Positions 16,864-24,725 of a stretch of 64,000 nt of DNA are shown piece after piece. Source of the stretch: Lysobacter sp. ISL-50 (GTDB lineage: Bacteria > Pseudomonadota > Gammaproteobacteria > Xanthomonadales > Xanthomonadaceae); the NCBI RefSeq assembly GCF_018612875.1, contig NZ_JAGGRI010000002.1:124001-188000 (forward strand), in the 5' to 3' direction. Below the pieces are notes generated by a model. That model saw nothing but the letters and a program-made list of their open reading frames with translations. It did not search any database and was not told where the DNA came from. A program made the translations under genes and the position numbers. Each line of letters starts with the position of its first letter. The stretch's first letter is position 1.

Positions 16864-19749
16864 ATGTCGAAGTCCCCGTCGTCCGCCCTCGCGCCGCGCC
16901 GCGCCCGTCCGCGCGTGGCCGCGCTCGCCCTGGCCCTGGGAGTCGCGCTGGTCGGCGGGGCGATCGCACCGGCGGCGGCCGCGGCCAAGGACAACGCCAG
17001 CGTCAGCATCGCCTTCGACGAATTCACCCTGCCCAACGGTTTGCGCGTGATCGTGCACACCGACACCAAGGCGCCGATCGTCGCGGTCAACGTGTGGTAC
17101 CACGTCGGCAGCAAGAACGAGCAGCCCGGCCGCACCGGCTTCGCGCATCTGTTCGAACATCTGATGTTCCAGGGCTCGGAGAACTACAAGGGCGAGTTCT
17201 TCACTCCGTTCGAACTGGTCGGCACCACCGACCAGAACGGCACCACCAACGTCGATCGCACCAATTATTTCCAGAACGTGCCGACCACCGCGCTGGACAT
17301 GGCGCTGTGGATGGAATCCGACCGCATGGGCCACCTGCTCGGCGCGATCGATCAGAAGACTCTCGACGAACAGCGCGGCGTGGTCCAGAACGAGAAGCGC
17401 CAGGGCGAGAACCAGCCCTACGGCCGCCGCATCAGCGCCAGGCTCTATGAGGCGCTGTATCCGGCCGATCATCCCTACAGCTGGCAGACCATCGGCTCGA
17501 TGGCCGACCTCGACGCGGCCTCGCTGGGCGACGTCAAGACCTGGTTCCGCAGCTGGTACGGCCCCAACAACGCGGTGCTGGTGCTGGCCGGCGACATCGA
17601 TCTGAAGACGGCGAAGGAAAAGGTGCTGCGTTTCTTCGGCGACATTCCCGCCAGCGCGACCCTGCCCGACATGGCCACGCGCATTCCCAAGCGCGATCGC
17701 GACACGGAAGAAACCATTCCCGACCGCGTGCCGCAGGCGCGCGTGTACCGCGGCTGGCCGGTCGCCCAGTACGGCGCGGCCGACGGCGTGGACCTGCAAT
17801 TGTTCGCGCAGGTGCTCGGCGGCAGCGCGGCCTCGCGCCTGGACGCGCGCCTGGTCCACGCCGACCGGATCGCCGACAGCGCCAGCGTGTCGATCAACGA
17901 CGCCGAAATCAGCGGCACCCTGGTGGTCGTAGCCAACGTCAAGCAAGGCGTGGAGCCGGCGAAAGTGCGCGCGGCCATCGACGAGGAAATCAAGCGCCTG
18001 ATCGCGCAGGGCCCGAGCGCGCAGGAGCTGGAACAGGCCAAGACCTCCACCCGCGCCGAGTTCGTGCGCGGGGTCGAGCGCATCGGCGGATTCGGCGGCA
18101 AGTCCGACGTGCTGGCGCGTTGCGCGGTGTTCCTGGGCAAGGCCGATTGCTATCGCGACGAACTCAAGGACCTCGACAAGGCCAGCGTCGCCAGCGTGCA
18201 GGCGGCCGGGCGCAAATGGCTGGGCGTGGGCTCGCACACCATCGTGGTGCAGCCTGGCGACAAGCCGGCTTCCTCGCTGCCGGAAACGGTGAGCGCGGCG
18301 CCGGCCAAGCAGCCGGCGCCGATTCCGGCGGCCGATCCGCGCTTCAAGACGGTGCAGTCCGATCTCGACCGCGGCCTGGGCGTGCCGCAGACACAGAGCT
18401 TCCCCGCGCTGAAGTTCCCCGCGCAGCAGACCGCGCAGCTCAGCAACGGCATGCAGGTGGTGCTGGTCGAGCGCCACGAAACCCCGATCGTGCAGTTGCA
18501 GGTGGAATTCCCCGGCGGCTTCAGCGCCGACCAGGGCCGCAAGGCCGGCACCGCCAGTTTCGCCATGGCCATGCTCGACGAAGGCGCCGGCGATTACGGC
18601 GCGCTGCAGTTGTCGGCGCGCAAGGAAGCCCTGGGCGCGGAGCTGAGCAGCAACGCCAGCCTCGACAGCGCCAGCGTCGCCTTGTCGGCGCTGACGGACA
18701 AACTCGATCCGTCGTTGGACCTGCTGTCCGACGTGATCCGCCGCCCGCGTTTCGACGCGGCCGAGATCGAACGCGTGCGCGCGCAGTGGCTGGCCGGCAT
18801 CAAGCAGGAAAAAGCGCGTCCGCAGACCGCGGCGCTGCGCGTGCTGCCGCCGCTGCTGTACGGCGCGGGCCATGCCTACGCGATTCCGTTCACCGGCACC
18901 GGCACCGAAAGCTCGATCGCCGCGCTCAAGCGCGAGGATCTGCTCGCTTTCCATGGCGACTGGCTGCAGCCGCGGCGCGCGCGGGTGATCGTGGTCGGCG
19001 ATACGACGCTGGCGCAGATCGTGCCGCAGCTGGAACGCCGCTTCGGCGACTGGAAGGGCGCCAGCGACGCGCCGGCGCTGCCGAATCTGGCTCAGGTCGC
19101 GCGTCCGGCCAAGCCGCGCGTGTTCCTGGTCGATCAGCCCGGCGCGATCCAGTCCAACATCTACGTCGGCGAACTGATCGCGCCGACCGGCGACGCCGGC
19201 ACCATCGATTTCGATTTCGCCAACGGCGTGCTCGGCGGCGAATTCAGTTCGCGTCTGAACATGAACCTGCGCGAGGACAAGCACTGGGCCTACGGGTCCT
19301 ACAGCGGCTCGGGCAACGCGCTGGGCCAGCGGCCGTGGATCGCGCAAGCGGCGGTGCAGTCGGACAAGACCGTCGAATCGCTGGGCGAGCTCAAACGCGA
19401 GATCGAAGCCTTCACCAGCGGCAGCAAGCCGGTCACCGAAACCGAAGTGGTCAAGATCCGCGCCGCCAACACCCTGAGCCTGCCGGGCGCGTACGAGACC
19501 ACCGACGCGCTGATGGCGCAGGTCGGTTCGGACCTGCGTTACGGCCGTCCGAGCGATTTCATCCTCAAGTACAAGGCGCGCAACGACGCGATGACGCCGG
19601 CGCTGACCCAGGCCGCGGCCAAGGCGCTGGAGCCGAAGGCCTTGACCTGGGTGGTGGTCGGCGACCTGTCCAAGATCGAGCAGCCGGTGCGCGCGCTGGG
19701 CATCGGCGAGGTGCAGGTAATCGACAACGACGGCAAGCCGGTGCGGTGA
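16864..19749 (+). CDS. M16 family zinc metallopeptidase, two-domain (pitrilysin-like)
   Basis: A 961-residue M16 peptidase with an N-terminal signal/anchor stretch (residues about 15-45). The inverted zinc motif HLFEH lies at residues 95-99 with the third ligand glutamate expected in the following NEKRQGEN region. Two M16 halves are visible: the active N-terminal one (about 45-470) and a C-terminal inactive one (about 510-930; RFxELPNG-like start at LSNGMQVVLVERHETPIV). This length and domain order are usual for periplasmic M16B proteins of xanthomonads. GGAG at 16855-16858 precedes ATG 16864. A second, distant member is at 55844. Substrate is unknown; peptide clearance in the periplasm is likely. 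Confidence 0.92.
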   Translation: MSKSPSSALAPRRARPRVAALALALGVALVGGAIAPAAAAAKDNASVSIAFDEFTLPNGLRVIVHTDTKAPIVAVNVWYHVGSKNEQPGRTGFAHLFEHLMFQGSENYKGEFFTPFELVGTTDQNGTTNVDRTNYFQNVPTTALDMALWMESDRMGHLLGAIDQKTLDEQRGVVQNEKRQGENQPYGRRISARLYEALYPADHPYSWQTIGSMADLDAASLGDVKTWFRSWYGPNNAVLVLAGDIDLKTAKEKVLRFFGDIPASATLPDMATRIPKRDRDTEETIPDRVPQARVYRGWPVAQYGAADGVDLQLFAQVLGGSAASRLDARLVHADRIADSASVSINDAEISGTLVVVANVKQGVEPAKVRAAIDEEIKRLIAQGPSAQELEQAKTSTRAEFVRGVERIGGFGGKSDVLARCAVFLGKADCYRDELKDLDKASVASVQAAGRKWLGVGSHTIVVQPGDKPASSLPETVSAAPAKQPAPIPAADPRFKTVQSDLDRGLGVPQTQSFPALKFPAQQTAQLSNGMQVVLVERHETPIVQLQVEFPGGFSADQGRKAGTASFAMAMLDEGAGDYGALQLSARKEALGAELSSNASLDSASVALSALTDKLDPSLDLLSDVIRRPRFDAAEIERVRAQWLAGIKQEKARPQTAALRVLPPLLYGAGHAYAIPFTGTGTESSIAALKREDLLAFHGDWLQPRRARVIVVGDTTLAQIVPQLERRFGDWKGASDAPALPNLAQVARPAKPRVFLVDQPGAIQSNIYVGELIAPTGDAGTIDFDFANGVLGGEFSSRLNMNLREDKHWAYGSYSGSGNALGQRPWIAQAAVQSDKTVESLGELKREIEAFTSGSKPVTETEVVKIRAANTLSLPGAYETTDALMAQVGSDLRYGRPSDFILKYKARNDAMTPALTQAAAKALEPKALTWVVVGDLSKIEQPVRALGIGEVQVIDNDGKPVR

Positions 19750-19793
19750 GTGCGCCGATGGTGTGAGGTCTTCGGTTTGTCGATGACGAAAAA

Positions 19794-19833
19794 AGCGCGG
19801 GCCGCATCTTTGGATGCGGCCCGTCGCGTTTGC
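19794..19833. terminator. Terminator hairpin after the M16 peptidase
   Basis: A long stem: GGGCCGCATC and GATGCGGCCC around a TTTG loop, extended by AAAAGCG with CGCGTTT. The stem-flanking A and T tracts would let it work in both directions. It lies 45 bases after the peptidase stop. Confidence 0.75.
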
Positions 19834-19867
19834 GGGGCTTTTGTTAGAGGAGATTTTGTAGGAAAGG

Positions 19868-19982
19868 CTTTTGTGGGAAGGGCTTCAGCCCCGATGCTTT
19901 TCGATCAGTTGAATCGAAACTCCATTCGGATCACCGCGATCCGAGCGAAGAGCATCGGGGCTGAAGCCCCTCCCACAAAAGC
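19868..19982. repeat. GGGGCTTCAGCCCCGATGC repeat, inverted pair
   Basis: Two arms face each other: CTTTTGTGGGAAGGGCTTC with CAGCCCCGATGCTTTTC on the left and GAAGAGCATCGGGGCTGA with AGCCCCTCCCACAAAAG on the right, about 60 bases apart. Each arm also has its own small palindrome (GGGGCTTCAGCCCC). The pair could fold into one long hairpin. It fills most of the 312-base gap 19750-20061 between the peptidase and the lipoprotein genes. Confidence 0.9.
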
Positions 19983-20061
19983 CCCGCCCGCATTCCTACC
20001 GCGCTCAGCCGATTCCGGCGACAATGCGCCCGGTCGAACCGAATCCTTATCCGAGGTCCTC

Positions 20062-20460
20062 ATGCGCGCACCCGCACTTCCGTCCCTGGCCGCGACTGTC
20101 CTGGCCCTGAGCGTTTCGGCATGCACCTGGGTGAACATGGCGCCCGGCGCGCAGGCGGTGCGCGTGGTCTCCCCCGGCTCGGCGCCTTCGTGCGAGAAGC
20201 GCGGCGAAGTCGCGGTGGCGGTCAAGCACAACGTCGCCTTCTACGAGCGCAACGCGCTGCGCGTGCGCGAGGAACTGGAAACCCTGGCCCGCAACGAAGC
20301 CCCCGGCCTGCAGGCCGACACCATCCAGCCGCTGGCCGAACCCTCGCAGGGACAGCAGCGTTTTGCGGCTTATCGATGCGGTTCCGGTGCCGCTCCGGCG
20401 AGCCCTGCTGCGCAAAATCCTGCTTCCGGCAGCGCCCAGACCTACCCGATCGGCGGTTAA
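20062..20460 (+). CDS. DUF4156 family outer-membrane lipoprotein
   Basis: A 132-residue lipoprotein. The signal peptide ends in the lipobox VSAC with Cys21 as acylation site. The mature part begins TWVNMAPGAQAVRV and contains CEKRGEVAVAV with a second cysteine and a third near the end (AYRCGSG), a layout like the YjeI/DUF4156 family of small lipoproteins (for example E. coli YjeI). The function is unknown. ATG 20062 was chosen because frame sequence before it is REP repeat, although an open frame extends upstream to 19750. The Pro/Ala/Ser-rich tail is probably unstructured. Confidence 0.8.
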   Translation: MRAPALPSLAATVLALSVSACTWVNMAPGAQAVRVVSPGSAPSCEKRGEVAVAVKHNVAFYERNALRVREELETLARNEAPGLQADTIQPLAEPSQGQQRFAAYRCGSGAAPASPAAQNPASGSAQTYPIGG

Positions 20461-20647
20461 GCGGGTTTCCAGACGCGGCCGTACGGATTTTTCTGGGTGA
20501 TTTAATCGAAGTAATCGATTGTTTTTGAAAGCATTTGTGCGCAAGGCCGTAGCCGCGGCCCCGGTTTCGACCGGACATTAGCTAATGCGCATGGTCAGGG
20601 AAGGCGCTAATCTGTCGCACTTTCTGTCCGCGAAGGGTTTGTCGCCC

Positions 20648-21670
20648 ATGCTGTTCCAACACGTAGCCATCGCTGGCCTCGCTCACGTCGATGCCCCGCG
20701 AAAGCTGACCTCGGAGGAGATCAACGCCCGGCTCAAGCCGACGCTCGATCGCCTCGGCATCAAGGTCGATGTTCTGCAGAACGTCGCCGGCGTGCGCGAG
20801 CGTCGTTTGTGGGACGGCGAAATGAAGCCCTCCGACGCCGCCACCCTGGCCGGCGTCAAGGCGCTCGCCGATGCGGGCATCGATACCGACCGTATCGGCC
20901 TGCTGGTCAACACCTCGGTCAGCCGCGACTACCTGGAACCGTCCACGGCCAGCATCGTCGCCGGCAATCTGCGCCTGGGCGAGAACTGCCAGAACTTCGA
21001 CGTCGCCAACGCCTGCCTGGCCTTCATCAACGGCATGGACATCGCCAGCCGCATGATCGAGCGCGGCGAGATCGACTACGCCCTGATCGTCGATGGCGAA
21101 ACCGCGAACAAGGCCTACGAGAAGACCCTCGAACGCCTCAGCGGCGAAGGCGTCACCGAATCGCAACTGCGCGATGAGATGGCCACGCTTACCCTCGGCT
21201 CCGGCGCCGCGGCGATGGTGCTGGCGCGCTCCGAGCTCGCTCCGGGCGCTCCGCGCTACCGCGGCGGCGTGACCCGTTCGGCGACCGAGTGGAATCATCT
21301 GTGCGTGGGCGATCTGCACCACGACCGCATGATCGCCGACGGCCGCATGTTGATGATCGAAGGCCTCAAGCTCGGCCACAAGACCTTCGCCGCCGCGCGC
21401 GCCGCGCTCGGCTGGGCGGTGGAAGAGCTGGACGAATTCGTGATCCATCAGGTCAGCCGCGCGCACACCCAGGCCTTCCTCAAGGCCTTCGGCATCGACC
21501 CGAAGAAGGTCATGACCATCTTCGGCGAGCACGGCAACATCGGCCCGGCCTCGGTGCCGATCGTGTTGAGCAAGCTGCGCGAGATGGGCCGCCTGAAGAA
21601 AGGCAACCGCGTCGCGCTGCTCGGCATCGGTTCGGGCTTGAACTGCTCGATGGCCGAAGTGGTCTGGTAA
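20648..21670 (+). CDS. oleA: OleA, acyl-CoA condensing enzyme of olefin biosynthesis
   Basis: A 340-residue thiolase-fold enzyme that joins two fatty acyl-CoAs head to head into a beta-keto acid, the first step of long-chain olefin synthesis. It starts MLFQHVAIAGLAH and follows Xanthomonas campestris OleA closely throughout, including the ends of both proteins (SGLNCSMAEVVW). Cys123 in NACLAFINGMD is the acylated cysteine (Cys143 in the tagged crystal numbering) and Glu97 in DYLEPST is the second catalytic residue. An in-frame ATG at 20585 would add 21 residues not present in the family. It stands alone: oleB, oleC and oleD are 27 kb downstream. A terminator follows at 21721. Confidence 0.95.
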   Translation: MLFQHVAIAGLAHVDAPRKLTSEEINARLKPTLDRLGIKVDVLQNVAGVRERRLWDGEMKPSDAATLAGVKALADAGIDTDRIGLLVNTSVSRDYLEPSTASIVAGNLRLGENCQNFDVANACLAFINGMDIASRMIERGEIDYALIVDGETANKAYEKTLERLSGEGVTESQLRDEMATLTLGSGAAAMVLARSELAPGAPRYRGGVTRSATEWNHLCVGDLHHDRMIADGRMLMIEGLKLGHKTFAAARAALGWAVEELDEFVIHQVSRAHTQAFLKAFGIDPKKVMTIFGEHGNIGPASVPIVLSKLREMGRLKKGNRVALLGIGSGLNCSMAEVVW

Positions 21671-21720
21671 AGGCTGCATGATCGGCGCGGCTTCGATGCC
21701 GCGACAATCGAAGTAACGAA

Positions 21721-21748
21721 GGCCCGGTGCGAAAGCATCGGGCCTTTT
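21721..21748 (+). terminator. Rho-independent terminator after oleA
   Basis: GGCCCGGTGC and GCATCGGGCC form a stem around GAAA, followed by TTTT. It is 50 bases after the oleA stop, so oleA is probably a single-gene transcript. Confidence 0.88.
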
Positions 21749-21787
21749 GCTTTCTGGGGCAGCTCTTGTGGGGTGCTTTTGTGGACT

Positions 21788-21906
21788 GCTCTTGTGGGAG
21801 GGGCTTCAGCCCCGATGCTTTTCTTTCCGATCGCGACAATCTCCCAAGCGGATTCGACTCATCTGATCGAAAAGCATCGGGGCTGAAGCCCCTCCCACAA
21901 GAGCCC
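21788..21906. repeat. GGGGCTTCAGCCCCGATGC repeat, inverted pair
   Basis: Left arm GCTCTTGTGGGAGGGGCTTC and its continuation, right arm ending GAAGCCCCTCCCACAAGAGC, with a 40-base unrelated centre. A partial extra arm (CTCTTGTGGGGTGCTTTTG) precedes it at about 21763-21781. Together with the terminator it occupies the 355-base gap between oleA and the next gene. Confidence 0.9.
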
Positions 21907-22025
21907 CTATGCTTTTGCAATACGGGACCGGCCTCACGCTTGCTATAGTCGAGGCTTATCCGCGCGAGCGCCGCAACGGCCGCCGCGCCAAGGACCGATT
22001 CATCACCCGCAACGGAGTTGCCGAC

Positions 22026-22271
22026 ATGGCCCAGCCCAAAAGCCACCTCGAGATCGCCCTGGCCTCGATCCCCGTGTTCACCAACGACGGCACGCTCGAC
22101 GTCGCCGAACTGCAGAAGCTGCTCGACCTCGCATTGCGCGACAAGATCGTCGATGAAGACGAAAAGCGCGTGCTCGGCAATATTTTCAAGCAGGCCGAAC
22201 TCGGTCAGCTCGATGCGCAAGTGAAGCGCCGCATCGACGAAGCGCGCGCCCTGCACGGTATTGAGGCCTGA
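22026..22271 (+). CDS. Small conserved acidic helical protein, function unknown
   Basis: An 81-residue protein. ATG 22026 follows a weak GGAG (22014-22017). It is predicted to be all-helical: LEIALASIPVFTNDG, TLDVAELQKLLDLALRDKIV, DEDEKRVLGNIFKQAE. The D-x-D-E-K-x-VL pattern is reminiscent of the TerB/DjlA helical fold, where acidic residues bind metal, but the match is weak. It has no signal peptide. It lies between oleA and the PspA operon, each separated by repeats or long gaps, so its partner is not clear. Confidence 0.7.
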   Translation: MAQPKSHLEIALASIPVFTNDGTLDVAELQKLLDLALRDKIVDEDEKRVLGNIFKQAELGQLDAQVKRRIDEARALHGIEA

Positions 22272-22563
22272 ACCCGGGCGGCGGTCGCCAGACCGCCGCC
22301 ATCGCCCGGCCCGCCGCGCCGCCGTCCGCAGCGGCCGGCTGGCACGCGGGCCGTGAGCCGTTCGCGCCGCAAACCCCGAGCTTTGCGGTTGCCGGGTCGG
22401 TTCCGATCCCGGTGCCGCGCCCGCCCGGGCGTCGTTGGTCCGCCGGATATGTCTGTTCAAGTCATTGAATATTAAAGAATCGACGGCGTGTCGGGCGGTT
22501 CGCCACACCGTTCGTCGGTTCTTACATGTCATGTGTTGCCAATGTCACATGTGATGAATTAAC
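22272..22563. promoter_or_regulatory. Leader region of the PspA-flotillin operon with two palindromes
   Basis: 292 bases without a gene. Most is GC-rich, but 22440-22563 is AT-rich and should hold the promoter. Two nearby palindromes, ACATG-T-CATGT (22524-22534) and TCACATGTGA (22545-22554), share the CATGT core, lie 10 bases apart and end just before the GTG/ATG start. They are good operator candidates, perhaps for the DNA-binding-like N-terminus of the first gene product. Confidence 0.5.
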
Positions 22564-23199
22564 GTGAACGACATGGAACGCCGATCCTCCGCTTACTACC
22601 AGCGCCGTCATCGCGAACGACTTCGCGAGAAGGGGCTGATCAAGAAGGAGTTGTGGGTGCTGCCCGAGTTCGCGGACGAACTGGGAGCGGTGGAGAAGCG
22701 GATGCGGCAGCCGCGTGGTGCGGCGCCGGGGCGTGGACGCGTGGAGAGCAGCATGAACGACGGCAAGGTCTGGACGTCCGCCGGTCTGTACGACGCTTTG
22801 TCGCAGGCGGAGGAATTCGTTTACGGCGATTCGGTGATCGAACTGATCGACGGCGCGCAGGCCAGTCTGCATCTGGTGATGGCCGAGTACGGCGATCTGC
22901 CCTTGTTCCTGGCCGTGGTCGGCGAGCAGATCGTGGTCGAGGCGCTGCTGTGGCCGGTCTCGCACGTGCGCGACCCGGCCGCGTTCAACGAAGAAGTGCT
23001 GCGCACCCACAAGGTGATCTTTCCCTTGTCCACCATCGGCATCGAAACCCTGGCCGACGGCGAGGACGCGTACATGATGTTCGGCTCGCTCAGCGCATCC
23101 TCGTCGCTGTCCAACGTGCTGTACGAGATCGAGACCCTGGCCGACAACGTCATCAAGGCCACCGAGGCCTATGAGATGCAGCTGCTGGAGGCCGCCTGA
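22564..23199 (+). CDS. YjfI-like DUF2170 protein with N-terminal DNA-binding-like segment
   Basis: A 211-residue protein. Residues 1-50 (YYQRRHRERLREKGLIKKEL) look like the basic N-terminus of YjfI-type proteins, perhaps a ribbon-helix-helix. From about residue 75 comes the DUF2170 domain (IELIDGAQASLHLVMAEYGD, LFLAVVGEQIVVEALLWP, STIGIETL). In E. coli yjfI is followed by the PspA homologue yjfJ, and the same order is seen here. GTG 22564 and ATG 22573 are both possible starts, and neither has a good ribosome-binding site. The stop overlaps the pspA-like start (TGATG). I infer a regulator or adaptor of the PspA homologue. Confidence 0.8.
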   Translation: MNDMERRSSAYYQRRHRERLREKGLIKKELWVLPEFADELGAVEKRMRQPRGAAPGRGRVESSMNDGKVWTSAGLYDALSQAEEFVYGDSVIELIDGAQASLHLVMAEYGDLPLFLAVVGEQIVVEALLWPVSHVRDPAAFNEEVLRTHKVIFPLSTIGIETLADGEDAYMMFGSLSASSSLSNVLYEIETLADNVIKATEAYEMQLLEAA

Positions 23200-23912
23200 T
23201 GTCCAGGTCCGAAGGCGGCGGCAATATCTGGAGCAAGCTGCTGACCTCGCTGCGCGGCGGCGCGCAGGATCTCGGCGACGGCTGGGTGGACAGCCGCGCG
23301 CTGCGCATCCTGGACCAGGAAATCCGCGATTGCGATCTGGACCTGCGCCAGTCGCGCGAGTCGCTCGCGCATCTGCTCGCGCGCCACACCCTGGCCGAGC
23401 GCGCGCTGAGCGAGCTGGGCGACAAGGTCGGCGAATACGAAGGCTATGCGATCAAGGCGATGGAAAGCGGCGACGAGGCCCTGGCGCGTGAAGTCGCGGA
23501 CAAGATCGTGCAGCTCGAATCCAACCGAAGCGACGATCAACGCCATGTCCAGGAACTGGCCGCCAGCGCCGCCGAGCTGCGCAAGTCCGTGGCGATGGCC
23601 GAAGGCAACATCCGCCGCCTCAAACAACAGCTGGACACGGTGAAAGCCACGCAGAGCGTGCAGCGCGCGCAAGCCGCGGTCGCCCAGCGCTACGCCGGCC
23701 CGCACAACAAGCTGCAGACCGCGATCGACTCATTGGCGCGGATCAAACAGAAACAGGCCGAGCGCGGCGCGCGCATGGAAGCGGCGGCCGAGCTGGCGCG
23801 CGGCGATCGCGGCGATGCGCTGGAACGTAAATTGCGCGACGCCGGGATCATGCCCGACGACGCCGGCGCCGAGGCGGTGCTGTTGAGGTTGCGACAAAAA
23901 ATGCCGGACTGA
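23199..23912 (+). CDS. PspA/IM30 family membrane-remodelling protein (YjfJ-like)
   Basis: A 237-residue coiled-coil protein. The long helices (about 35-190) have the ESCRT-III-like PspA pattern: ILDQEIRDCDLDLRQSRESL, then AREVADKIVQLESNR and GNIRRLKQQLDTVKATQSVQ. The C-terminal QKMPD tail follows a short acidic helix. PspA proteins bind stressed inner membrane and form rods or scaffolds. Its start overlaps the DUF2170 stop. It is the YjfJ-type paralogue rather than the classic PspA of pspABC; no pspB, pspC or pspF is in the window. Confidence 0.85.
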   Translation: MSRSEGGGNIWSKLLTSLRGGAQDLGDGWVDSRALRILDQEIRDCDLDLRQSRESLAHLLARHTLAERALSELGDKVGEYEGYAIKAMESGDEALAREVADKIVQLESNRSDDQRHVQELAASAAELRKSVAMAEGNIRRLKQQLDTVKATQSVQRAQAAVAQRYAGPHNKLQTAIDSLARIKQKQAERGARMEAAAELARGDRGDALERKLRDAGIMPDDAGAEAVLLRLRQKMPD

Positions 23913-23964
23913 CCGGTTCGATGCAGGGGCCGTCAGGACGACGGCGAGCGGGGGAGGGAAGCGA

Positions 23965-24645
23965 ATGTTGGAATTCTTCAGTACGATTTTCACGCTGCCG
24001 ACGGCGTTCTACACGGTGTTGTTCGGCGTGGTCATCTGCTATTGGCTGCTGTCCGCGCTCGGGCTGGTCGGCGGCGAGATGATCGACGGCTGGATCGGCG
24101 GCGATCTGCACGGCCATGGCCACGGCCTGGGCGATCACACCCTCGCCGACGGCGCCCATCAACATCACGAAGGCGTGTTCGATCCGCTGATGCGCCTGGG
24201 CCTGGGCGGCATTCCGATCACCGTCGTGCTCAGCACGCTGGTCGGCGTGTCCTGGGGCCTGACCTACCTGGCCGACGTGTACCTGCTGAACCTGCTGCCG
24301 ACCGCGCTGCTGCGCATCGCCGGCGGCGCGGTGGTCATTGTCGTCGCCTTCGCCCTGGCCATTCCGGTGGCGGCCTTCGTGCTGCGCCCGGTGCGCAAGC
24401 TGCTGCGCAAGATGCAGCCCGGCCCGCCGCGGCCGATCCTGGGCCAGACCGCGGTGATCCGCTCGCCGGTCAACCGCGTCACCGGCACCGCCAGCGTCGA
24501 AGACGGCGGCGCGGGGCTGATCCTGCAGATCCGCGAAGACGATCCGCAACGCTTCAAGCGCGGCGACCGCGTCGTGCTCATCGAATACATCGAAGACCAG
24601 AACGCTTACCGCGTGGTCAGCGAAGACGAATTCCGCGGCGCCTGA
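23965..24645 (+). CDS. YqiJ-like inner-membrane protein with OB-fold domain
   Basis: A 226-residue membrane protein. Three or four helices lie at about 8-33, 75-100 and 108-140, and a cytoplasmic OB/NfeD-like domain follows from about 150 (GQTAVIRSPVNRVTGTASV, FKRGDRVVLIEYIEDQNAY). This is the arrangement of E. coli YqiJ, which is encoded with the flotillin YqiK. A His-rich loop (HGHGHGLGDHTLADGAHQHH) sits between the first helices, facing the periplasm if the N-terminus is inside, and could bind a metal. GGGAGGG at 23952 precedes ATG 23965. Confidence 0.85.
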   Translation: MLEFFSTIFTLPTAFYTVLFGVVICYWLLSALGLVGGEMIDGWIGGDLHGHGHGLGDHTLADGAHQHHEGVFDPLMRLGLGGIPITVVLSTLVGVSWGLTYLADVYLLNLLPTALLRIAGGAVVIVVAFALAIPVAAFVLRPVRKLLRKMQPGPPRPILGQTAVIRSPVNRVTGTASVEDGGAGLILQIREDDPQRFKRGDRVVLIEYIEDQNAYRVVSEDEFRGA

Positions 24646-24725
24646 CGCCTCACGGCGACATTGCGTCCTTACCGTTACGGCCGCCGCGTCCGTAACACAA
24701 GTAGTCGAGTCATAGGGAGATGCAA

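Noticed and set aside
16849-19347. An 832-codon minus-strand frame opposite the M16 peptidase
   Set aside because: Shadow of the real gene; the plus strand has HLFEH and a full M16 architecture.
20585-20647. N-terminal extension of OleA by 21 residues
   Set aside because: The remembered Xanthomonas protein starts at MLFQ, and Cys123 then matches the tagged crystal numbering (Cys143) exactly.
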